DNA of 64,000 nucleotides from Hyphomonadaceae bacterium (GTDB taxonomy: Bacteria > Pseudomonadota > Alphaproteobacteria > Caulobacterales > Aquidulcibacteraceae), in assembly GCA_019636095.1 (NCBI GenBank), contig JAHBYF010000007.1, forward strand, positions 62,001-126,000, given 5' to 3'. Shown here one piece after another: positions 46,255 through 56,510 of the stretch (the stretch's first letter is position 1; each line of letters starts with the position of its first letter). The notes below the pieces were generated by a model. The model saw only the letters and a program-made list of their open reading frames with translations. It made no database searches and was not told where the DNA came from. The position numbers were made by a program, and so were the translations under genes.

Positions 46255-46881
46255 ATGTCTAAGACGTTTTCCTACCGCCCGAAGTTCGTGGACATTCGCG
46301 TCAAGAAAGCCGGCAAGGCCGGCGCCGCGAAAGCAGAGCCAGAGCCTAGTGAGCGCAAATGTGATCATACAGGGTGTAGCAGCCCTGGGCTGCATCGCGC
46401 GCCCAAAAGTCGCGAGCGCGCCAACGAGTTCTGGCAGTTCTGCGCGCAACACGCCGCCGATTACAACAAACGCTGGAACTATTTCGACGGCATGTCCGAG
46501 GCCGAGAAGGCCGACTTCCAAAAGCGGGAAGAGGTCGGCCATCGCCCGACCTGGACCTTCCGTGGCGGACGCGGCGACCGGCTGGCGGCTGCTGGGCGCG
46601 GCAAGGTGGGCGCCGGCGCAAGCGACCCATTCGGCATGTTTGGGGGCGATCCGACCGGGGCGCCAGTGAAGGCACGGCGCCGGCTGACCAAGCTGCAAGC
46701 GTTGGCGCTCGAGGCGATGGAACTGGAAGAGAACGCGACCAAGGCGCAAATCCGCGCCAAGTACGCTGAGCTGGTGAAACGCTGGCACCCTGATTCCAAC
46801 GGGGGTGACCGTGGGGCAGAGCAAAACCTGCAAAAGGCGATCAAGGCCTATCAGACGCTAAAGGCGGGCGGACTGGTCTGA
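46255..46881 (+). CDS. J-domain protein (DnaJ-like, class C)
   Basis: The 208-residue protein starts MSKTFSYRPKFVDIRVKKAG. Its N-terminal half is specific to alphaproteobacteria, with an ERKCDHTGC cysteine pair and HAADYNKRWNYFDGM. The J domain (about 145-205) has an intact HPD in KRWHPDSNGGDRG, so it can stimulate a DnaK-type ATPase. It stands upstream of cobS on the same strand. Confidence 0.88.
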   Translation: MSKTFSYRPKFVDIRVKKAGKAGAAKAEPEPSERKCDHTGCSSPGLHRAPKSRERANEFWQFCAQHAADYNKRWNYFDGMSEAEKADFQKREEVGHRPTWTFRGGRGDRLAAAGRGKVGAGASDPFGMFGGDPTGAPVKARRRLTKLQALALEAMELEENATKAQIRAKYAELVKRWHPDSNGGDRGAEQNLQKAIKAYQTLKAGGLV

Positions 46882-46962
46882 GACCCGCCACATTGCCGCT
46901 TTTCCTCGCGTGCTGCAGCGCGGTAAGCTGGCTCACGAACTCCGCAAGGCCACATCTCTCTC

Positions 46963-47946
46963 ATGACAGCTGCTGACGATCTCCTCTCCGCGAAACCCGA
47001 CAAGACAATCTCGGCCCGCGATTTCGGCGTCGAGAGCGACATGAAGGTTCCCGCCTTTTCGAAAAAGACTGAGTACGTGCCGGAGGTCGATCCCGCCTAC
47101 CGCTTCGACCCGCAGACGACGTTGGCGATCTTGGCGGGTTTCGCGCACAACCGGCGCGTGATGGTTCAGGGCTATCACGGCACAGGCAAGTCGACGCATG
47201 TGGAGCAGGTGGCCGCGCGGCTGAACTGGCCGATGGTGCGGATCAACCTCGATAGCCACGTCTCCCGGATTGATCTCGTCGGCAAAGACGCGATCGTCCT
47301 GAAGGACGGCAAGCAGGTAACCGAGTTCCGCGAAGGCATGTTGCCATGGGCGCTGCAGCGGCCGGTGGCGATCTGCTTCGACGAATATGATGCTGGCCGT
47401 CCAGATGTGATGTTCGTGATTCAACGCGTGCTCGAAGCGAGCGGCAAGCTGACCTTGCTCGATCAGAACCGCGTCATCAGCGCCAACCCGTTCTTCCGTC
47501 TATTTTCGACTACAAACACGATTGGCCTGGGCGACACGACCGGCCTCTATCACGGTACGCAACAGATCAACCAAGGCCAGATGGACCGCTGGTCGATCGT
47601 GACAACGCTCAACTATCTCGATCACGACGCCGAAGCAGAGATCGTGATCGCGAAGGCGCAGAGCTACAACAATCCCGAAGGCAAGCGCACGATTATGGCG
47701 ATGGTGCGCGTCGCGGATATGACGCGGAATGCGTTCATGAACGGCGACATCTCAACTGTCATGAGCCCGCGGACAGTGATCACCTGGGCGCAAAATGCAG
47801 AGATCTTTGGCGATGTCGGCCTCGCGTTCCGGATGACGTTCCTGAACAAGTGCGATGAGCTGGAGCGCCCGACTGTGGCTGAGTTCTTCCAGCGCGCATT
47901 CGGCGCGGATCTGCCCGAGGCGGCGACGCGGGTGAAGGTGGCTTAG
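46963..47946 (+). CDS. cobS: Aerobic cobaltochelatase subunit CobS
   Basis: The 327-residue AAA+ protein has Walker [14 protein letters not shown] (about 69-81), Walker [10 protein letters not shown] and sensor segment [14 protein letters not shown]. With CobT and CobN it inserts Co2+ into hydrogenobyrinic acid a,c-diamide in aerobic cobalamin synthesis. cobT follows 13 bp downstream; cobN is not in the window. No cobalamin riboswitch was seen upstream. Confidence 0.95.
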   Translation: MTAADDLLSAKPDKTISARDFGVESDMKVPAFSKKTEYVPEVDPAYRFDPQTTLAILAGFAHNRRVMVQGYHGTGKSTHVEQVAARLNWPMVRINLDSHVSRIDLVGKDAIVLKDGKQVTEFREGMLPWALQRPVAICFDEYDAGRPDVMFVIQRVLEASGKLTLLDQNRVISANPFFRLFSTTNTIGLGDTTGLYHGTQQINQGQMDRWSIVTTLNYLDHDAEAEIVIAKAQSYNNPEGKRTIMAMVRVADMTRNAFMNGDISTVMSPRTVITWAQNAEIFGDVGLAFRMTFLNKCDELERPTVAEFFQRAFGADLPEAATRVKVA

Positions 47947-47959
47947 CGAGGGCCGATGG

Positions 47960-49858
47960 ATGTCCTCCAAAGAATCCCCCGCTGAACTGTTCAAGCGCTC
48001 GCTCGCGCAGACGACACGCGCATTGGCGGGGGCTGATGAGGATTTTGAGGTAACGTTCGGGGCTGAGGGGCCGCGTCTCTCGCCAGGAAAGATCGTCCTG
48101 CCGCATCCTCCGCGCGTGATTTCAGATCCAGATGCGGAGCGCATTCGCGGGCAGGCGGATGGCCTGGCGTTGCGCTTGGCGCACCACGACGAGCGTGAAC
48201 ACGCGAAATTGCGCCCACAGGGCGCGGATGCGCGCGCGGTGTTTGATGCGGTGGAAGAGATGCGCGTGCAATCGCTTGGCGCGAATGCCCTAAAGGGCGT
48301 CTCCAGCAATTTGACCGCGGCCTTGACGGACTCGCTGGAGCGCCGGGGCGCGGCGCGGATGCAGGATCGCGCTTTGGCGCCGCTGGCGGATGCGGTGGCG
48401 CTCATGGTGCGCGAACGGCTTACGGGTTTGACACCGCCGGCGAACGCCAAGGGGCTGGTTGATGCTTGGCGAGCTGACATCGAAAAGAGCGCCGGCGCCG
48501 ATCTCGATAAGCTTGCTGCGGTCGCGGAAGATCAACGCGAATTCGCGTTGCAATTTCGCAGCGTGCTGAACGACCTAGGCATGGGTGACGAACTCAGTGT
48601 CGAAGAAACGAAGGACGATGACAACGAAGCCTCTGGGAACGAACCGCCGCCGCCTCAGCCCGACAATTCAGAGGGCGACGAGGACACCGAAGACCAGATG
48701 CCTTCTGAAATGGAGATGATTGAAGGGGAGGTCGATACAGAAAACGATCGCACGGTCTCGGTCGAAGCCGATGTCGATGCCGACGATCAGCAAGATACAG
48801 AGATGGACGATCCTGGCGATAAACCGATGCGGCCGAAGCCGCGCAACGACGCCGAAGATCCGAATGTGAACTACAAAGTCTTCACGCGCGCGTTCGATGA
48901 AGTCATTGGGGCAGAGGATCTCTGTCCGGCAGAAGAACTGGCGCGGCTGCGCAACTATCTCGATCAGCAACTGAAGCCATTGCAGAGTGTCGTTGGACGT
49001 CTAGCCAATCGGTTGCAGCGTCGTTTGCTCGCAAAGCAAAACCGCGCCTGGAGTTTTGATCTCGAGGAAGGCCTGCTCGACACCTCTCGATTGACGCGCG
49101 TGATCACTGATCCGATGGCGGCGCTTTCGTTTAAGCAAGAAGAGGACATGCCGTTCAAGGATACGGTCGTTACTCTGTTGTTGGACAATTCGGGCTCGAT
49201 GCGCGGTCGGCCGATCATGGTGGCGGCGCTGTGCGCTGACATTCTCGCGCGCACGCTGGAACGTTGCGGCGTCAAGGTCGAGATATTGGGTTTCACCACA
49301 ATTGCGTGGAAGGGTGGCTCATCAAAGGACGCGTGGTTGAAGGCTGATCGGCCGCCGCAACCAGGCCGGCTCAACGATCTGCGGCATGTTACGTATAAGA
49401 ACGCCGACGCGCCCTGGCGGCGTGCGCGGCGCAATCTTGGCTTGATGATGCGCGAAGGTTTGTTGAAGGAAAACATTGATGGCGAAGCGTTGCTCTGGGC
49501 GCACGGGCGCTTGCTCGAACGGCCTGAGCAGCGGCGCATTCTGATGGTGATTAGCGATGGCGCGCCGGTGGACGATTCGACGTTGTCGGCCAACCCAGGC
49601 AATTATCTGGAGCGGCATTTGCGTAACGTGATCCATTGGATCGAGACGCGCTCGCCGGTCGAGCTCATCGCGATCGGCATCGGCCACGACGTCACGCGTT
49701 ATTACAAGCGCGCTGTCACCATAACCGACGCCGAACAGCTTGGTGGGGTAATGACTGAAAAGCTTGCGGAGCTCTTCGACGAACCCGGGCTCAGCGATAA
49801 TCCACCGCCGCGCTCGCCGCGGGAATTGAAGCAACGAGCAGCGCAGGCGGCGCTGTGA
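47960..49858 (+). CDS. cobT: Aerobic cobaltochelatase subunit CobT
   Basis: The 632-residue protein has an N-terminal helical region, a very acidic middle (about 215-295), and a C-terminal von Willebrand A domain with MIDAS motif [10 protein letters not shown] and [14 protein letters not shown]. These are CobT features; it partners CobS as AAA+/MIDAS ring. The ATG at 47960 is used; another ATG lies 4 bp before it in a different frame. The following gene starts in a TGATG overlap. Confidence 0.95.
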   Translation: MSSKESPAELFKRSLAQTTRALAGADEDFEVTFGAEGPRLSPGKIVLPHPPRVISDPDAERIRGQADGLALRLAHHDEREHAKLRPQGADARAVFDAVEEMRVQSLGANALKGVSSNLTAALTDSLERRGAARMQDRALAPLADAVALMVRERLTGLTPPANAKGLVDAWRADIEKSAGADLDKLAAVAEDQREFALQFRSVLNDLGMGDELSVEETKDDDNEASGNEPPPPQPDNSEGDEDTEDQMPSEMEMIEGEVDTENDRTVSVEADVDADDQQDTEMDDPGDKPMRPKPRNDAEDPNVNYKVFTRAFDEVIGAEDLCPAEELARLRNYLDQQLKPLQSVVGRLANRLQRRLLAKQNRAWSFDLEEGLLDTSRLTRVITDPMAALSFKQEEDMPFKDTVVTLLLDNSGSMRGRPIMVAALCADILARTLERCGVKVEILGFTTIAWKGGSSKDAWLKADRPPQPGRLNDLRHVTYKNADAPWRRARRNLGLMMREGLLKENIDGEALLWAHGRLLERPEQRRILMVISDGAPVDDSTLSANPGNYLERHLRNVIHWIETRSPVELIAIGIGHDVTRYYKRAVTITDAEQLGGVMTEKLAELFDEPGLSDNPPPRSPRELKQRAAQAAL

Positions 49859-50850
49859 TGCGCTTCTTGTTTGTCGCCGCATTTACGCTGACGCTCACCG
49901 CTTGTGACACACCGCGGTCATCGTCTAGCGGCGACGATCAATGGCGGTCGGTCGACGTTGAAGTGATCCAGGTCCCAGCGCCTGTGGAGACAGTTGGCCA
50001 TCTCGCTTATCGCGGCGGTTTGGAGCTTCGGTCCGACAATTCGATGTTTGTCGGACTCTCAGGACTCGAAGTGCTGGAGGACGGACGAGTCATCGCAATT
50101 AGCGATGAGGCCGACTGGATTGCCGCCCGGCTGACGCTCGATGATCGCGGCAATCTCACCGGCTTCACGGACGTTCGTGCGGCGTTGATGCGAAATGAGC
50201 ACGGCCGTGTTCTGACGACGAAAAGTGAAGCGGATTCCGAAGATTTGGCGCAGATGCCGGACGGACGCTTCGCGGTGAGTTTCGAGCGCACACACCTTAT
50301 TCGCATTTACGATCTCAATCGTGACGGACCTTTCGGAGCTGCGCAGATGGGCCCGCGTTTGGACGGCGTAGCCCGCTTGCCTTCGAACGCGAGCCTCGAG
50401 GCGCTGGCGTCGGTTGACGACACTTTGCTCACCGCGGCGGAGGGCGGTGACGAACCGACAACACCGATGTGGCGCGCGCCTGTCGGTGCGCGCGAGCCAG
50501 TGCCGGCGCGCTATGCCTATCCCTTGAGCGATGGCTTTTCGCTGACCGGGATGGATCGCATGCCCAATGGCGATATTGTCGCGCTTGAGCGCTTCTATGC
50601 GCCGGTGGTGGGAGCGCGCGCGCGCATTACGCGCTTTCGGCCCCCGAGCGGTGACGGTGGCGTGGTGCGTCCCGAAGTGCTCGCGCGGCTTGATCCGCCG
50701 TTTCCGCTCGACAATTTTGAGGGCATCTCAGCAGTTCAGACGGCTGACGGCGTGACGCGCATCTACATCGTGTCCGACAACAACAAGAGCGCGCAGCAGC
50801 GCACGCTTTTGCTTGCCTTCGATTTGATTGAAACGCCCGCGCCGGACTAG
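49858..50850 (+). CDS. Phytase-like-domain lipoprotein (esterase-like activity of phytase family)
   Basis: The 330-residue protein has a signal with lipobox LTAC (Cys about 16). A beta-propeller-like 'esterase-like activity of phytase' domain follows: [30 protein letters not shown]-like turns, and [20 protein letters not shown] with [18 protein letters not shown] at the end. It probably sits in the periplasm. It follows cobT with a one-base overlap but has no clear link to cobalamin. Confidence 0.8.
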   Translation: MRFLFVAAFTLTLTACDTPRSSSSGDDQWRSVDVEVIQVPAPVETVGHLAYRGGLELRSDNSMFVGLSGLEVLEDGRVIAISDEADWIAARLTLDDRGNLTGFTDVRAALMRNEHGRVLTTKSEADSEDLAQMPDGRFAVSFERTHLIRIYDLNRDGPFGAAQMGPRLDGVARLPSNASLEALASVDDTLLTAAEGGDEPTTPMWRAPVGAREPVPARYAYPLSDGFSLTGMDRMPNGDIVALERFYAPVVGARARITRFRPPSGDGGVVRPEVLARLDPPFPLDNFEGISAVQTADGVTRIYIVSDNNKSAQQRTLLLAFDLIETPAPD

Positions 50851-51143
50851 GCGGCGGCGGTTTCGGCCAGCTTCTTTTTCAGGTCGCGGCGGATCTTTGC
50901 GGCGCGCGTCGAGAGTTCGGCTTCGCTGGCCTTCAGAAGGAATTGATCCAGGCCGCCGCGGTGATCGACGCTGCGGAGGGCCGCAGCGGTGATACGCAGC
51001 TTGTAGCTTTGACCCAGCGCATCGCTTGCGAGCGTCACGTTGACCAGGTTCGGCTGGAACTCGCGCTTGGTCTTGATGTTGGAGTGGCTGACCTTGTGGC
51101 CGATTTGGCGGTTGGTGCCGGTCAGTTCGCAACGGCGTGACAT
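50847..51143 (-). CDS. rpmB: 50S ribosomal protein L28
   Basis: The 98-residue protein starts [20 protein letters not shown], the classic L28 beginning, and ends in a longer Ala/Lys tail typical of alphaproteobacteria. It faces away from DUF3108, with a 197-bp divergent region between them. Its stop shares CTAG with the phytase-like gene. Confidence 0.97.
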   Translation of the reverse strand: MSRRCELTGTNRQIGHKVSHSNIKTKREFQPNLVNVTLASDALGQSYKLRITAAALRSVDHRGGLDQFLLKASEAELSTRAAKIRRDLKKKLAETAAA

Positions 51144-51340
51144 GGGACTTCTCGAAACGATTGGGAAAATTGAAGCGCGGACGCTTACGCGAAGCCCCCG
51201 GCAGGGTCAAGGCGAGCAGGGGCCTGAAAACGCCTCACAAGGCAGCCCATTCCATCAAACAGCCCTATTTGGTTCATGTCTGGATCAGCGGGCTGCCCGT
51301 ATGAGTTAGCCTGCTTCGCAAGCAAGAAGGTGTGGGATCA

Positions 51341-52150
51341 ATGAGCAGATTCGGCGTAGCCAAGGGGCTGCTTTTCGCGATTGGGATGGCGACCGTGGCA
51401 AGTTCCGCGGGCGCGCAAACCGGCGTGAACCGGAGCTTTTCGGCGGTCTATGCCGTCCATGCCCGGGGAATCGACGCCGGTGATTTCAGCTATGCCTTCA
51501 ACCAAACGGGGGCCAGCTACACGGCGACGGCAAACCGCGAAATGAAGGGTTTGGCGGGCGCAGCCCTCAATCGCAGCCAAGATTACACCTATGAGGTGCG
51601 CGGTGCTGTGGCGACCGATGGCACGCTGCAGCCAACCCAATACACGCACCAGGGTGGGCGCCGCCGCGATGACCGCCCCGAGGGACGGCGCATCAATGCG
51701 ACATTCAGCGCCAATGATGTGGTGACAACGGCGATCCCAGGCCCCGCCAACATGGGTGAACCGCCCGCCACTCAGGAGCAGCGCCGCAACACGATTGACC
51801 AAATTACCGCCATTGCCGCCATGGCGACCGCAACCGGCGATCCCTGCTCGCGTACACTCCACATCTATATGGACGGTCGCGCGCGCTTCGATTTCGTGCT
51901 GACGCCGAACGGCAATGTGACGATCAACAGCCGCGCCTATCGCGGCCCGGGTGTCCGCTGCCGGGTGCAATTCCGCCCGATCGCCGGGTTCGGCGACCCA
52001 CCGGAGCCTGCCACGCTCAGTTTCCTCCTTGCCCGAACCGAGAGTGGCATGTGGGCGCCAGTGGTAATTGAGATGCCAACGGACGGCGTGGGCGTCGTTC
52101 GGCTCGAGGCGCGGCGGCTTACGGTCAACGGAACCCGTTTAAGAGGCTGA
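51341..52150 (+). CDS. DUF3108 domain protein
   Basis: From ATG 51341 (a GTG three codons earlier is possible) the protein is 269 residues with a signal peptide (ending SSAGAQ). The core reads YAVHARGIDAGDFSYAFNQT, YTATANREMKGLAG and QPTQYTHQGGRRRD, the DUF3108 pattern of an antiparallel periplasmic sheet. C-terminal CRVQFRPIAGFGD and MWAPVVIEMPTDG complete it. Function is unknown, perhaps in the envelope. Confidence 0.82.
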   Translation: MSRFGVAKGLLFAIGMATVASSAGAQTGVNRSFSAVYAVHARGIDAGDFSYAFNQTGASYTATANREMKGLAGAALNRSQDYTYEVRGAVATDGTLQPTQYTHQGGRRRDDRPEGRRINATFSANDVVTTAIPGPANMGEPPATQEQRRNTIDQITAIAAMATATGDPCSRTLHIYMDGRARFDFVLTPNGNVTINSRAYRGPGVRCRVQFRPIAGFGDPPEPATLSFLLARTESGMWAPVVIEMPTDGVGVVRLEARRLTVNGTRLRG

Positions 52151-52170
52151 TTGCAAACAGCTAAATGAAT

Positions 52171-52202
52171 GAAGGGCGCGCCCGGCAGTTAGCGCGCCCT
52201 TC
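52171..52202 (+). terminator. Hairpin terminator after the DUF3108 gene
   Basis: A perfect 11-bp stem (52171-52181 with 52192-52202) and 10-nt loop lie 20 bp after the stop. The T-run is weak, so termination may be partial. Confidence 0.55.
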
Positions 52203-52272
52203 AGGTCTTGTGTGTTACTTATGTATTAACCCCAAGATGTGGGGCGTGAACATCCAAGCAACGAACCAATGG

Positions 52273-52293
52273 CGAATCACCGCATCTGATTCG
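52273..52293. promoter_or_regulatory. Inverted repeat carrying two GANTC sites upstream of the helicase gene
   Basis: Arms CGAATC (52273-52278) and GATTCG (52288-52293) flank a 9-nt loop, and each arm contains a GANTC site. They lie about 105-125 bp before the start codon. A TTAACC half-site (CtrA-like) is nearby at about 52229. Regulation is inferred. Confidence 0.35.
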
Positions 52294-52396
52294 TTCCTAT
52301 TCTTTTCTCTTAGCCGTTTGCGGTTCATTACCTGCCAGACAGCTGGGAACGCGACGCCGGCTTGAATTCGCCACTGCCGGGACCCATCGTTGCGCC

Positions 52397-54907
52397 ATGA
52401 CTGCGCGCGCCAGGACGAAGGCCGTTCTGGGACCCACCAACACCGGGAAAACCTACCTCGCGATCGAGCGCATGCTGGGGCACGCCAGCGGCATGATCGG
52501 CCTACCGCTACGACTGCTGGCCCGGGAAGTTTATGATCGGGTGGTGACCGCTAAGGGTGAGGCGGCCTGTGCGCTGATCACGGGGGAGGAAAAGATTGTC
52601 CCCGAAGGCGCGCGCTATTTTGTCTGCACCGTAGAGGCAATGCCGCTCGACCGGGCCGTTGAATTCGTGGCCATCGACGAAATCCAGGTCGCGCGTGACC
52701 TGGACCGTGGCCACGTGTTCACTGATCGCATCCTGCATACGCGCGGCTTCGGCGAAACCATGCTGCTTGGGGCGGACACAATGCGTCCGATGATCAAGAA
52801 GCTCTTGCCGGATACGGAGATTACGCATCGCGAGCGGATGTCGACACTGGCCTATGGCGGACCAAAGAAAATCACCAAGCTGCCGAAGCGCTCAGCCGTG
52901 GTCGCGTTTTCCGCTGACGAAGTCTACGCGATCGCTGAGTTGCTGCGTAGGCATCGCGGCGGCGCGGCTGTGGTGATGGGGGCGCTCTCGCCGCGCACGC
53001 GCAACGCGCAGGTCGAGCTCTATCAAAGCGGCGAGGTGGATTTTCTGGTCGCGACCGATGCGATCGGCATGGGCCTGAATATGGATGTGGATCACGTCGC
53101 GTTCGCATCGCGTCGCAAGTTCGATGGCCATTCGTGGCGCGATTTGCGGCCAGATGAGATTGCACAGATCGCGGGCCGCGCTGGCCGCTTCACGCGCGAT
53201 GGACAATTTGGCGAAACAGGCGAGTGCGAGCCATTCGATGAAGAGATCGTCGAGCGAGTCGAGAACCACGAATTTGAGGCCATCGAAGCCGTTCAATGGC
53301 GCAATCGCGAGCTGAAGTGTGGGAGTCTGGAAGCCTTGATGGCGTCGCTGGAAACGCCGCCGCATAGATCCGGATTGCTGCGGGTTCGTGGTGCTGACGA
53401 TGAATTGGTGCTTCGCCGCGCGCTCGAAGATTCGGACTTGTTGGATCGCGTGCGCGGGCCAGACGAGGTCCGGCGGGTTTGGGAAGCATGCCAGCTGCCA
53501 GATTTTCGCAAGGTCTCGAAAGATGAGCACGTTCAACTGGCGCTCCGGATCGCGAACTACATCGTTGCGCCAAAGGGGAGGGCGCCAAGTCAGTGGGTGA
53601 GCGCTGAAATCGATAAGCTCGATCGAACGGCCGGTGATCTCGACGCGTTGCAATCGCGCCTCGCGCACATACGCACATGGACTTACGCCGCCAGCCGCAC
53701 CGATTGGCTTGAGGACGCTGACGATTGGCGTGCGAAGACGCGCGAGGTCGAAGACAAGCTTTCCGATGCGCTGCACGAGGCGCTCACGCAACGCTTCATC
53801 GATCGCCGCACTAGCGCGCTGCTCAAGGGTCTGAAGCGCGAAGATGCGCTGCTTGCCGGCATTTCCGAGGATGGCGAGGTGACGGTTGAGGGGCACTTCG
53901 TTGGTCGCCTCGAAGGATTGGAATTCAAGCCCGATCCGCGCGTCTCCTCAGGCCTTGAAGGCCGTGCGGTGCGTAACGCGGCGATGCGTGCACTGCGACC
54001 GGAGGTGTCGCGCCGGTTAGCACAGATCGCACATGCTACGGACGAAGATATTGTGCTTGGTCGCGACGGCCGGGTGCATGTGAATCGTGCGGCGGTCGCG
54101 AAGCTTATGCAGGGCGCGCCGATGCTGAAGCCGCGGCTTGAACTCATCGGCGGCGAACAGGCATCGGAGCTCGAACTCAACGCCGCGCGCGAGCGGCTCG
54201 AACTCTGGCTCGCCCAATTGGTGGCGCACGACCTGCGTCCGCTTGTGGCGCTCGAAAACGCGTGGCGCGATGGGCGCTTGCCGCCGGACGCTCGGGGGCT
54301 GGCCTTCCGGCTCATCGAAAACGCCGGTGCGCTGGACCGTGCTGTGGGCGACCTCGATCACATGGGCGAAGCCGCCTGCAACGCGCTACGGCGGCACGGC
54401 GTCCGGTTGGGCGTGCATACAATCTTCCTGCCTGCGCTGGTGAAGCCGCGCGCCGCACACACATTGGTTCTGCTGCGGCGGGCTGCCTTTCCGAATGCTG
54501 AGCAGTCCCTGTTCTTGGCGCGACCAGGTGCGCTATCGGCGCCGCTCGAACACAGACGCGCTTGGGGTGAGGTGGCGGCGGCGGGCTATCGTGCCTGCGG
54601 ACATATAGCTGTGCGTCTCGACTTGGTGGAAAAGCTCGCGGAAGCGCTTGAGAGCGATCCGCCGTCGGATGATGTAACGCTGGCGCGCCTGATCGGCCGG
54701 CCTGTGCGAGACCTTTCCGGGATTCTGAGCGCGCTTGGCTATCACCGCGCACCAGCGGAGCAAGGCAAGTCGAAGCGTTGGCGGCGCTCCAGGCCGAGGC
54801 GCAAGGACGAAGCAATGGCGCCAAAGGACAATGCTTTCTCGGCGCTCGCCAACCTCATGCCACCGATAGATCCGCCGTCGCGCCGACGCCGGGGCGGACC
54901 CTCGTGA
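52397..54907 (+). CDS. Suv3-like DExH-box RNA helicase
   Basis: The 836-residue protein has Walker A GPTNTGKTYLA (12-22), the DEIQ box (94-97), ATDAIGMGLNMDVDHV and QIAGRAGRFTRDG of SF2 helicases, then an all-helical C-terminal region. The pattern matches the alphaproteobacterial relatives of mitochondrial SUV3. It probably unwinds structured RNA for degradation. The last residues are basic. The S4 gene starts at GTG inside its stop codon, so the two are coupled. Confidence 0.9.
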   Translation: MTARARTKAVLGPTNTGKTYLAIERMLGHASGMIGLPLRLLAREVYDRVVTAKGEAACALITGEEKIVPEGARYFVCTVEAMPLDRAVEFVAIDEIQVARDLDRGHVFTDRILHTRGFGETMLLGADTMRPMIKKLLPDTEITHRERMSTLAYGGPKKITKLPKRSAVVAFSADEVYAIAELLRRHRGGAAVVMGALSPRTRNAQVELYQSGEVDFLVATDAIGMGLNMDVDHVAFASRRKFDGHSWRDLRPDEIAQIAGRAGRFTRDGQFGETGECEPFDEEIVERVENHEFEAIEAVQWRNRELKCGSLEALMASLETPPHRSGLLRVRGADDELVLRRALEDSDLLDRVRGPDEVRRVWEACQLPDFRKVSKDEHVQLALRIANYIVAPKGRAPSQWVSAEIDKLDRTAGDLDALQSRLAHIRTWTYAASRTDWLEDADDWRAKTREVEDKLSDALHEALTQRFIDRRTSALLKGLKREDALLAGISEDGEVTVEGHFVGRLEGLEFKPDPRVSSGLEGRAVRNAAMRALRPEVSRRLAQIAHATDEDIVLGRDGRVHVNRAAVAKLMQGAPMLKPRLELIGGEQASELELNAARERLELWLAQLVAHDLRPLVALENAWRDGRLPPDARGLAFRLIENAGALDRAVGDLDHMGEAACNALRRHGVRLGVHTIFLPALVKPRAAHTLVLLRRAAFPNAEQSLFLARPGALSAPLEHRRAWGEVAAAGYRACGHIAVRLDLVEKLAEALESDPPSDDVTLARLIGRPVRDLSGILSALGYHRAPAEQGKSKRWRRSRPRRKDEAMAPKDNAFSALANLMPPIDPPSRRRRGGPS

Positions 54908-55191
54908 GCGAGCGCCAGCGGATCGATGTCTGGCTCTTCCGGGCGCGCTTCGCCAAGACGCGGGCGGCAGCGGCGCGTTTGATCACCGAGGGCGGGGTGC
55001 GGTTGGTTCACGACGGCGTGCCGCGGCGGCTAGAGAAAGCCTCGGTCGAGGTCGGCGTGGGTGACGCACTGATGTTCACGCACCAGAGCAGGCTCATTGC
55101 TATCAAGGTCATGGCGTTGGGCGCCCGTCGCGGCCCTGCGACTGAGGCGCGGTCGCTTTACAGTGAACTTGACGCAGACGCGTTCGCTTGA
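54904..55191 (+). CDS. S4-domain RNA-binding protein (HslR-like)
   Basis: The 95-residue protein begins at a GTG that overlaps the helicase stop (GTGA). The S4 motif starts [23 protein letters not shown] and continues with [15 protein letters not shown]. Proteins of this type (HslR, Hsp15) bind rRNA or stalled 50S-peptidyl-tRNA. With the helicase it suggests an RNA-handling pair. Confidence 0.88.
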   Translation: MSERQRIDVWLFRARFAKTRAAAARLITEGGVRLVHDGVPRRLEKASVEVGVGDALMFTHQSRLIAIKVMALGARRGPATEARSLYSELDADAFA

Positions 55192-55240
55192 CGTTCGCGG
55201 CCGGGCTCGTCATGTCAGCGCCGACAGCGGAACTGGGCCA

Positions 55241-55582
55241 ATGACCTACATCGTCACTGACGCGTGCGTGAAATGCAAATACATGGACTGCGTCGAGGTT
55301 TGCCCGGTCGACTGCTTCTATGAGGGCGAGAACTTCCTCGTTATCCATCCAGACGAGTGCATCGATTGCGGCGTCTGCGAACCAGAATGCCCGATCGATG
55401 CGATCAAGCCGGACAGCCAAGACGAGCCGGACGGCAAGTGGCTGAAGGTCAACACCGAGTTCTCGAAAATCTGGCCAAATATTACGGTCAAAGGGACGCC
55501 GCCTGCGGACGCCGACACCTTCAAAGACGAGAAGGGTAAATTCGAGAAGTACTTCAGCTCCGAGCCTGGCAACGGCGACTGA
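55241..55582 (+). CDS. fdxA: Ferredoxin of the FdxA ([3Fe-4S][4Fe-4S], 7Fe) type
   Basis: The 113-residue protein starts [20 protein letters not shown]. Its Cys pattern ([14 protein letters not shown] and [12 protein letters not shown]) matches seven-iron ferredoxins with a C-terminal extension (about 60-113). It carries electrons at low potential. It lies 49 bp after the S4 gene and before carD, an order found in many alphaproteobacteria. It is not the [2Fe-2S] type usually paired with CYP153. Confidence 0.93.
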   Translation: MTYIVTDACVKCKYMDCVEVCPVDCFYEGENFLVIHPDECIDCGVCEPECPIDAIKPDSQDEPDGKWLKVNTEFSKIWPNITVKGTPPADADTFKDEKGKFEKYFSSEPGNGD

Positions 55583-55827
55583 GCGTGGCCCGCGCGCTGC
55601 GCTTTAAAACCTCCGAAAACTGTGGTATACATGTTCCAGAAATCAGGGGCGTGCGCACACGTTCCTGGCAGCTGGATTAATCCATAGCGCAAATTCTGCT
55701 CGGTTTTGGGGAACACAGGGTCAAAAACAGACCTTATGGCTCCTTTTGCCTTGTGTGAGCGAATGTAACGTTGAGGAAAGGTCCGGTTGTTCCAAAGAAA
55801 CATTGTGGGACACGGAGATATTCAAAT

Positions 55828-56355
55828 ATGCAGACCGCCCAACCGTCGATCGCTTTCCGTCCCGGTGACCACATTGTTTATCCGGCTCACGGCGTGGGCC
55901 GGGTGATGGGCGTCGAGCAGCAATCGGTGGCCGGCATTGCGTTGGATGTGTTCGTAATCTCATTCGAGCAAGACAAGATGACGCTGCGTGTTCCGACCAC
56001 CAAGGCCCGGTCATGCGGTATGCGAGCACTCGCCTCAAGCGACGTGGTCGACCAGGCCATGAAGACGCTACAGGGCCGCGCCCGTATTAAGCGCACCATG
56101 TGGTCGCGCCGCGCTCAAGAATACGAAGCGAAGATCAATTCTGGCGACCTCGTCTCGATCGCCGAAGTGGTCCGCGACCTTCACCGCGCCAGCGACCAGC
56201 CGGAGCAATCCTATTCCGAGCGCCAGCTCTATGAGAGCGCGCTGGATCGTATGGCGCGCGAGCTGGCCGCTGTGGAAAAGGTCAGCCGTGACGATGCAGT
56301 GACGAAGCTGACGGCTTCGCTGGCCTCGAAGAAGCAGTCGCAAGCCGCCGCCTAA
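55828..56355 (+). CDS. carD: CarD family transcriptional regulator
   Basis: From the ATG at 55828 the protein is 175 residues. The N-terminal RNA polymerase-interacting Tudor-like domain reads FRPGDHIVYPAHGVGRVMGV, then PTTKARSCGMRALAS. A helical C-terminal DNA-binding domain follows (RRAQEYEAKINSGDLVSIAE). CarD stabilises open promoter complexes, often at rRNA promoters. A 245-bp leader precedes it with no other gene seen. Confidence 0.93.
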   Translation: MQTAQPSIAFRPGDHIVYPAHGVGRVMGVEQQSVAGIALDVFVISFEQDKMTLRVPTTKARSCGMRALASSDVVDQAMKTLQGRARIKRTMWSRRAQEYEAKINSGDLVSIAEVVRDLHRASDQPEQSYSERQLYESALDRMARELAAVEKVSRDDAVTKLTASLASKKQSQAAA

Positions 56356-56378
56356 GCGTCGGATAGAGTAGGAAAAGC

Positions 56379-56407
56379 AAAGGCCGGGCTGCGTGCCCGG
56401 CCTTTTT
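56379..56407 (+). terminator. Intrinsic terminator after carD
   Basis: An 11-bp perfect GC-rich stem (56379-56389 with 56395-56405), loop TGCGT and a T-run lie 23 bp after the carD stop. It separates carD from rpoH. Confidence 0.85.
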
Positions 56408-56510
56408 CCTTGGCACCAAACTACCTCGTCACGCGTTCGTGATAGGTCCACCGCGCGCTAAGCGCGCCGTGGCCGCGAACCTGTCACGAGCTGGAGCGTA
56501 CACTTAGATC

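Noticed and set aside
56453..56467. A 6-bp hairpin upstream of rpoH as an RNA thermosensor
   Set aside because: It is short and about 45 bp from the start codon, does not mask a visible ribosome-binding site, and no supporting pattern is seen.
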